Of a stretch of 6,115 bases of DNA, positions 4,168 through 6,115 are shown one piece after another. Numbering within the stretch: the first letter of the stretch is position 1; each line of letters begins with the position of its first letter. Below the pieces are notes generated by a model that made no database searches, was not told the origin of the DNA, and saw only the letters and a program-made list of their open reading frames with translations. The position numbers and the translations under genes are program-made. The stretch is from Coriobacteriales bacterium (lineage in GTDB: Bacteria > Actinomycetota > Coriobacteriia > Coriobacteriales > UBA8131), in assembly GCA_031256575.1 (NCBI GenBank), contig JAIRQI010000008.1, forward strand, positions 1-6,115, written 5' to 3'.

Positions 4168-5178
4168 ATGAAAGACACGCATCCCTTCGTCGCTTTCAGC
4201 TTCTTTGTCGCGGTCATCTCGCTGACCATGTGCGCGTCCGAACCGGTATTTGCCGCGCTCTCCTTGGTCGCAGCCCTGCTCTACCTGCTGGTTTTGAAGG
4301 GGCTGCGACCAACTTTGCGCCTACTCGGACTGGCCGTGATGATTTTGCTGGTGGTAACCGTCTTCAACGCGTTCTTCGTCCACCAGGGCATGACCGTGCT
4401 CTTCTACCTCTTCCAAAACCCCATCACCCTGGAAGCCACGGTCTACGGCATCTCGCTGGGCTGCATGCTGGCTGCGGTGCTGATGTGGTTCAGCTGCTAC
4501 CAAGAGGTGGTCGGCTCTGACCGCTTCTTGGCCCTCTTCAGCCACATCGTGCCGACCACGGCGATGATGGTCTCGATGATTTTCAACTTCATACCCCAGG
4601 TCATGGCCAAAGCTCGACAAATCGACGATGCCCACAAAGCTTTTGCCTATGTGGATAAGACCGCAGACCCTCTCACAGCCAGCGAGTTACCTGCAGAGGA
4701 AGCCGCGATACCCACCCCCGCAGCAACCGCAGTCGGCCTCGACGGCCAACCTGTCGAGCCTGCCAGCGGACCAGACTGGCTGGCCCCCACCACAAAAAGC
4801 CGCTTCAGCAAGAAGCCGCCGCTGAAAGAGCGCTTGCGTTGGCCGGTCCGCCTGTCCTCGATTCTGATGGGTTGGAGCATGGAAACCGGGCTTTCCACCG
4901 CAGCCTCAATGCGGGCCCGCGCTTACGGCTCGACTCGTCGCAGCTCCTACCTACCGCTGTTCTGGACACTCCGCGACGCGGTGCTACTGACCATCATGGC
5001 TGCTCTGCTGGTTCTGGCAATCGTCAGCCTCATCAGAGCTCTGGCTGATTTTCTTTTTTATCCACTAATCAGCGGGTTTGCTGCTCCCTGGCTTTATCTA
5101 CCCTTCATTATCTTCGCAATCTTCCCCATCATCTACGAGGGAGGGATTCGGCTGAAATGGCGTCTGTCGAAATTCTAG
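4168..5178 (+). CDS. ecfT: ECF transporter transmembrane (T) component, EcfT
   Basis: A 336-residue membrane protein that couples ATPase movement to a substrate-binding S-component in energy-coupling-factor vitamin transporters. Hydrophobic segments lie at about residues 7-21, 26-43, 52-70, 92-110, 125-142, 270-290 and 308-323. The two cytoplasmic coupling regions are visible: ARQIDDAHKA (149-158) and ETGLSTAASMRARAYG (239-254), the second containing the ARA/ARG-type motif that contacts the ATPases. Between them residues about 160-222 form an Ala/Pro/Glu-rich insert that is longer than in typical EcfT. No good ribosome site precedes ATG 4168, so translation may be coupled to the lipoprotein gene. 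The 3' end overlaps the ATPase gene by 22 bases. The B12 riboswitch upstream suggests cobalamin transport. A shared, general ECF module is the alternative. Confidence 0.87.
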   Translation: MKDTHPFVAFSFFVAVISLTMCASEPVFAALSLVAALLYLLVLKGLRPTLRLLGLAVMILLVVTVFNAFFVHQGMTVLFYLFQNPITLEATVYGISLGCMLAAVLMWFSCYQEVVGSDRFLALFSHIVPTTAMMVSMIFNFIPQVMAKARQIDDAHKAFAYVDKTADPLTASELPAEEAAIPTPAATAVGLDGQPVEPASGPDWLAPTTKSRFSKKPPLKERLRWPVRLSSILMGWSMETGLSTAASMRARAYGSTRRSSYLPLFWTLRDAVLLTIMAALLVLAIVSLIRALADFLFYPLISGFAAPWLYLPFIIFAIFPIIYEGGIRLKWRLSKF

Positions 5179-6115
5179 ATTACTCATTCACCTACCCGGG
5201 AACCGGGTCAGCCCAGCCCTATCAAGCGTTGAGCTCGGTCAACCTGCGCATCGAAGAAAGCAGTTTCGTGGTTTTAGCCGGCATGACCGGTAGCGGCAAG
5301 AGCACGCTCTTGACCTCCCTGAAACCTGAACTGGCCCCACTTGGCCTGCGCCAGGGGACGGTACGTATCTTCGACCAGCCCGTTGACTACGACCAATCCC
5401 GCATCGGCATCAGCTCCATTCAGGTTGGTTATGTACTGCAAGACCCAGCCGCTCAGATTGTCACCGATACCGTCTGGCACGAGCTGGCATTTGGCCTGGA
5501 AAACTTAGGCACCAAGGCAGACGCAATGCACCGCCGCATCGCCGAGACCGCCAGTTTCTTTGGTATCACGGACTGGTTTGAAAGGCGCACCAGCGAGCTT
5601 TCGGGCGGACAAAAACAGCTGCTGAACCTGGCAGCCATCATGGTTATGCAACCGCGCCTGCTGCTCTTAGACGAGCCCACCTCCCAGCTGGACCCCCTGG
5701 CCACCAAAGAGTTCATCAACGCTCTCTACCGCGTCAACCAGGAGCTCGGCGTGACGGTGGTCATCATCACCCACGACCTGGAAGAGGTGGCGCCGCTCTG
5801 CGACCAGGTGGTCTTCATCTCCGAACGCAGCGTCGGCTTCTCCGGCAGCTTTCAGGCCTTTATCGACAAATGCATCAGCGACTACCCCCACTACCTGCCC
5901 GCCCTGCCTTCTGCAACCCAACTGGCCCACCTGGTGGAGCCAGACTTTCGGCCGCTGCCCCTGACTGTCAAGGATGGTCGGGAATGGCTGGTCCGACGTC
6001 TAGCCGGCACTGTAGAAGCGAACAATACAAATGGGGAGAAAACCGCGGCTGCTCACGCTGCAGCTGATGCTGACATAGTTGAAACCGCACGATACGACAC
6101 AGCCACCCAACCCGA
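5157..6115 (+). CDS. ecfA: ECF/ABC transporter ATPase (EcfA type), 3' end outside window
   Basis: The frame stays open to the window end (319 codons). It hydrolyses ATP on the cytoplasmic side to drive the ECF transporter. All ABC motifs are present: Walker A GMTGSGKST (42-50), Q-loop VLQDPAAQIV (93-102), signature ELSGGQKQ (147-154), Walker B LLLLDEP (168-174), D-loop SQLDP (176-180) and H-loop ITHD (204-207). The Q-loop with AAQIVTDTVWHELAFGLEN is typical of EcfA/CbiO proteins. After the domain ends near residue 280, an Ala/Thr/Asp-rich, linker-like stretch runs to the window edge without a stop, although single EcfA proteins are about 280 residues. This suggests a second ATPase domain fused behind it. 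The start ATG 5157 overlaps ecfT by 22 bases; a purine-rich GAGGGAGGG lies about 12 bases upstream, slightly far, so coupling is likely. Confidence 0.92.
   Translation, partial: MASVEILDYSFTYPGTGSAQPYQALSSVNLRIEESSFVVLAGMTGSGKSTLLTSLKPELAPLGLRQGTVRIFDQPVDYDQSRIGISSIQVGYVLQDPAAQIVTDTVWHELAFGLENLGTKADAMHRRIAETASFFGITDWFERRTSELSGGQKQLLNLAAIMVMQPRLLLLDEPTSQLDPLATKEFINALYRVNQELGVTVVIITHDLEEVAPLCDQVVFISERSVGFSGSFQAFIDKCISDYPHYLPALPSATQLAHLVEPDFRPLPLTVKDGREWLVRRLAGTVEANNTNGEKTAAAHAAADADIVETARYDTATQP

Noticed and set aside
3675..4229. Minus-strand 184-codon frame
   Set aside because: It is the antisense shadow of the DUF4430 lipoprotein gene, which has a signal peptide, lipobox and ribosome site.

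Overview
The window reads as a bacterial chromosome segment of moderate GC content. ATG starts follow strong AGGAGG-type ribosome sites, and the main genes are a leucyl-tRNA synthetase 3' end, a Corynebacterium-like meso-diaminopimelate dehydrogenase, a RelB/PIN toxin-antitoxin pair and a cobalamin-riboswitch-controlled ECF transporter locus with a DUF4430 lipoprotein. This mix suggests a Gram-positive organism, probably an actinomycete-phylum member. A host-associated Coriobacteriia-like bacterium is my best guess, but this is inference and not proven by the sequence.

Layout: 1-714 (+) is the 3' end of leuS. 715-1208 holds no intact gene; it contains a strong hairpin just after leuS, a 100-codon minus-strand open stretch without a start codon (possible gene remnant) and an imperfect inverted repeat whose two arms encode nearly the same peptide. 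1209-2354 (-) is ddh, convergent with leuS. 2355-2526 is a divergent promoter region. 2527-3298 (+) is a two-gene toxin-antitoxin operon with overlapping genes. 3299-3687 is a long leader region containing a promoter, a cobalamin riboswitch and an intrinsic terminator. 3688-6115 (+) is the operon it controls: a secreted lipoprotein with a transcobalamin-like DUF4430 domain, EcfT, and an EcfA-type ATPase that runs off the window end and may be a two-domain fusion.

Two themes stand out. First, low-complexity insertions interrupt several otherwise conserved proteins: a 7-residue repeat in LeuRS, nine 6-residue repeats (54 residues) inside the catalytic part of diaminopimelate dehydrogenase, and an Ala/Pro-rich insert in the cytoplasmic loop of EcfT. 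Second, the 3' half looks like a B12 acquisition system: the riboswitch should shut off transcription when cobalamin is plentiful, the lipoprotein is a candidate extracellular cobalamin binder related to the C-terminal domain of animal B12 carriers, and EcfT/EcfA supply the energised membrane module. No S-component is visible in the window.
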